This document shows positions 62,268-64,000 of a stretch of DNA of 64,000 bases, piece after piece. Position 1 is the first letter of the stretch. Each line of letters begins with the position of its first letter. The stretch lies in contig NZ_JALRMO010000001.1 in the NCBI RefSeq assembly GCF_023276405.1, positions 1,736,001 through 1,800,000 of the forward strand, in the 5' to 3' direction. The stretch comes from Paenibacillus hamazuiensis. Its GTDB lineage: Bacteria > Bacillota > Bacilli > Paenibacillales > NBRC-103111. The notes beneath the pieces are model-generated. The model did no database searches and had not been told where the DNA came from. It saw only the letters and a program-made list of their open reading frames with translations. The translations under genes and the position numbers were made by a program.

Positions 62268-63554
62268 ATGTCTCGTACCCGTTATGCTCAAGTCGGCACA
62301 GGCGGCCGCGCGCAATTTTTTTACAATGCGATCGCCAAAGATTTTAAGGAAACTTCGGAGATCGTCGCTTTTTGCGATGTGAACCAAACCCGCATGGACT
62401 ACGCCAACAAGCAGCTGGAGAAAAACGGCGCCAAGGCGGTTCCGACCTACAAATCGAACGAATTCGATAAAATGATCGAAGAATCGAAGCCGGATGCGGT
62501 TATCGTCACGTCCGTCGACCGCACGCATCATACGTACATCATCCGCGCGATGGAGCTTGGCTGCGACGTCGTCACTGAGAAGCCGATGACGGTCGATGAA
62601 GTAAAGTGCCAGGAAATTCTCGACGCGGTAAAGCGGACCGGCCGCAAGCTGCGCGTTACGTTCAACTACCGCTATTCTCCGCACAACACGAAAATCCGCG
62701 AGCTGATCGAGGACGGCACAATCGGCGACGTCACGGCGGTTCACTTCGAATGGCTGCTCAACACGAAGCACGGCGCCGACTATTTCCGCCGCTGGCACCG
62801 CGACAAGCGCAACAGCGGAGGTTTGCTCGTACACAAGTCGACGCACCATTTCGATCTGGTCAATTTTTGGCTGAACACGCAGCCGAAAACTGTTTACGCG
62901 CAGGGAGACTTGATGTTCTACGGCCGCGAAAATGCGGAGAAGCGCGGCGTGACGGAGTTTTATTCGCGGGCACGCGGTTCGGAATATGCGAAAAACGATC
63001 CGTTTGCGCTGCATTTGGAGCAAAGCGACAGCCTGAAGGCGATGTACGCCGATGCGGAGCATGAGGACGGCTATTATCGCGACCAAAGCGTCTTCGGTGA
63101 CGGCATCAACATTGAGGATACGATGAGCGTGCTCGTGCGCTACAAAAACAACGCGATGCTCACTTACTCCTTGTACGCGTACGCGCCGTGGGAAGGCTTC
63201 CGTGTATCGTTCAGCGGCACGAAGGGACGTATCGAAATGAACGTGATCGAGCAATCGTACGTCAACTCCGGCGGCGAGCAGGGGCTTGAAGGCGCGGTAG
63301 TCGGCAAAAAAATCATCGTGCATCCGATGTTCGACCAGCCGTACGAAGTGAAGGTGGTCGAAGGCAAAGGCGGTCACGGCGGCGGCGACCCGGTGCTGCT
63401 GAACGACCTGTTCGGCGCGGAAAAAACGCCGGACCGCTTCAACCGCGCAGCGTCTCACGTCGACGGCGCGATGAGCATCCTGACCGGCATCGCCGGCAAC
63501 ATCTCGATCCGCACCGGCCTTCCGGTGAAAGTGGACCAACTCGTGCAGTTTTAA
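62268..63554 (+). CDS. Gfo/Idh/MocA family oxidoreductase
   Basis: 428 residues from the ATG at 62268; GGAGGGAA upstream. It has the Rossmann N-terminus MSRTRYAQVGTGGRAQFF, the EKP motif in VVTEKPMTVDEVKCQ, and GGLLVHKSTHHFDLVNFW. It is a paralogue of the enzyme at 19964-21253, with the same FNYRYSP and HKS.HHFDLVN blocks but without its cysteine insert. It probably oxidises a sugar or inositol with NAD(P). The regulator at 61268 is divergent. It ends in a terminator. Confidence 0.88.
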   Translation: MSRTRYAQVGTGGRAQFFYNAIAKDFKETSEIVAFCDVNQTRMDYANKQLEKNGAKAVPTYKSNEFDKMIEESKPDAVIVTSVDRTHHTYIIRAMELGCDVVTEKPMTVDEVKCQEILDAVKRTGRKLRVTFNYRYSPHNTKIRELIEDGTIGDVTAVHFEWLLNTKHGADYFRRWHRDKRNSGGLLVHKSTHHFDLVNFWLNTQPKTVYAQGDLMFYGRENAEKRGVTEFYSRARGSEYAKNDPFALHLEQSDSLKAMYADAEHEDGYYRDQSVFGDGINIEDTMSVLVRYKNNAMLTYSLYAYAPWEGFRVSFSGTKGRIEMNVIEQSYVNSGGEQGLEGAVVGKKIIVHPMFDQPYEVKVVEGKGGHGGGDPVLLNDLFGAEKTPDRFNRAASHVDGAMSILTGIAGNISIRTGLPVKVDQLVQF

Positions 63555-63576
63555 GAGAGAGCCTATAAGAAAAAGA

Positions 63577-63615
63577 AGCGGCTGCCTTATCGTGAGGCGG
63601 CTGCTTTTTTTCTCG
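63577..63615 (+). terminator. Rho-independent terminator after the oxidoreductase
   Basis: AGCGGCTGCCT pairs with AGGCGGCTGCT with two wobbles, around TATCGTG, and T7 follows. Confidence 0.75.
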
Positions 63616-63738
63616 TAAAGGAGGAACTCTTCTTTGGGATTATAGGGCAGGATAATAGCCGATACATGTAGAATGTTTATTATAAAAATTTATATTTTTG
63701 CACAGATCTTTCATCCGATTTTGCGGGGGTGTACGCGT

Positions 63739-64000
63739 ATGGAAAACAATCGAAACTGGGCAGGCAATTACAGCTACAGCGCGAAGGAACTTCTTGTTCC
63801 GGAGTCGGTGGAACAAGTACAGGAAATCGTGGCTCGCAGCAGCCTGATCAAGGCGCTTGGCACTCGGCATTCGTTTAATGGAATCGCTGATTGTACCGGG
63901 AGTCTCCTCTCGCTTCAAAAGCTTAACCGCGTTATAAATTTAGACGTTCAACGCAATAAGATTACAGTCGAAGCCGGTATAAGATACGGCGATCTGTGCC
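63739..64000 (+). CDS. FAD-binding oxidase, alditol/aldonolactone-oxidase-like (5' part)
   Basis: 87 codons visible, cut by the window edge. The ATG has GCGGGGGT about 8 bp upstream. It begins MENNRNWAGNYSYSAKELLVPESVEQVQEIV and continues with KALGTRHSFNGIADCTGSLLSLQKLNRVIN, the FAD-binding N-terminal pattern of alditol oxidases and D-arabinono/L-gulono-lactone oxidases, in which the RHSFN His carries the flavin. The substrate domain is missing, so the class is tentative. Confidence 0.75.
   Translation, partial: MENNRNWAGNYSYSAKELLVPESVEQVQEIVARSSLIKALGTRHSFNGIADCTGSLLSLQKLNRVINLDVQRNKITVEAGIRYGDLC

Overview
The window looks like chromosomal DNA of a Paenibacillus- or Cohnella-type Gram-positive soil bacterium. 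This rests on gene content and signals: strong AGGAGG-type ribosome binding sites, paired YesN/YesM two-component regulators with lipoprotein sugar-binding proteins, many AraC-type regulators, many glycoside hydrolases, a YqkE-family protein, a stalk-domain (copper amine oxidase N-terminal) protein, and bacillus-like xylR/xylA and oxalate decarboxylase genes. No rRNA or tRNA genes, CRISPR array or phage module were seen.

Layout. 1-4786: end of an ABC sugar-binding protein, then a response regulator / YesM kinase / second response regulator group. 4787-5929: gene-free, with an 11-copy array of a 50-bp unit, several 21-bp palindromes of the same family and a 13-copy array of a 14-bp unit. 5930-6598: a nuclease-like protein with a C-terminal helix-turn-helix. 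6918-27120: a polysaccharide/sugar region (secreted beta-helix protein, AraC regulator, GH95 and GH29 fucosidases, oxalate decarboxylase-like bicupin, membrane-bound AraC regulator, two-gene oxidoreductase plus lyase-like unit, sugar isomerase, cupin, alginate-lyase-like enzyme), interrupted by an IS1182-family element. The lyase-like gene is frameshifted at a 9-G run.

27363-37166: thioesterase, HD hydrolase, glycerol-dehydrogenase-like enzyme, aldo/keto reductase, a one-helix LTA-synthase-like sulfatase, an SH3-NlpC/P60 endopeptidase, and an IclR regulator with an FAH-family hydrolase and an aldehyde dehydrogenase that together suggest an oxidative sugar-acid pathway. 37353-42444: a small cysteine-rich protein, YqkE, repeat-rich DNA, then a FadR-type regulator divergent from glycolate oxidase subunits GlcD and GlcF. 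42612-46486: an FbpABC-type ABC importer. 46578-54770: stalk protein, cysteine synthase, M29 aminopeptidase, an ECF41 sigma factor with its carboxymuconolactone-decarboxylase partner, a phosphotransferase, glycerol kinase and a Nudix hydrolase.

54767-63554: pentose use (xylR divergent from xylA with a recognisable promoter, operator and cre; GH51 arabinofuranosidase), further AraC regulators, a quinone-reductase-like flavoprotein and a second Gfo/Idh/MocA oxidoreductase. The window ends in the start of an alditol-oxidase-like gene. The least explained elements are non-coding: the 21-bp palindrome family and its tandem amplification, a GC-rich structured element at 19680-19940, three helically phased dyads ahead of the GH29 gene, and decayed repeats growing out of the 3' end of the FadR-type gene.
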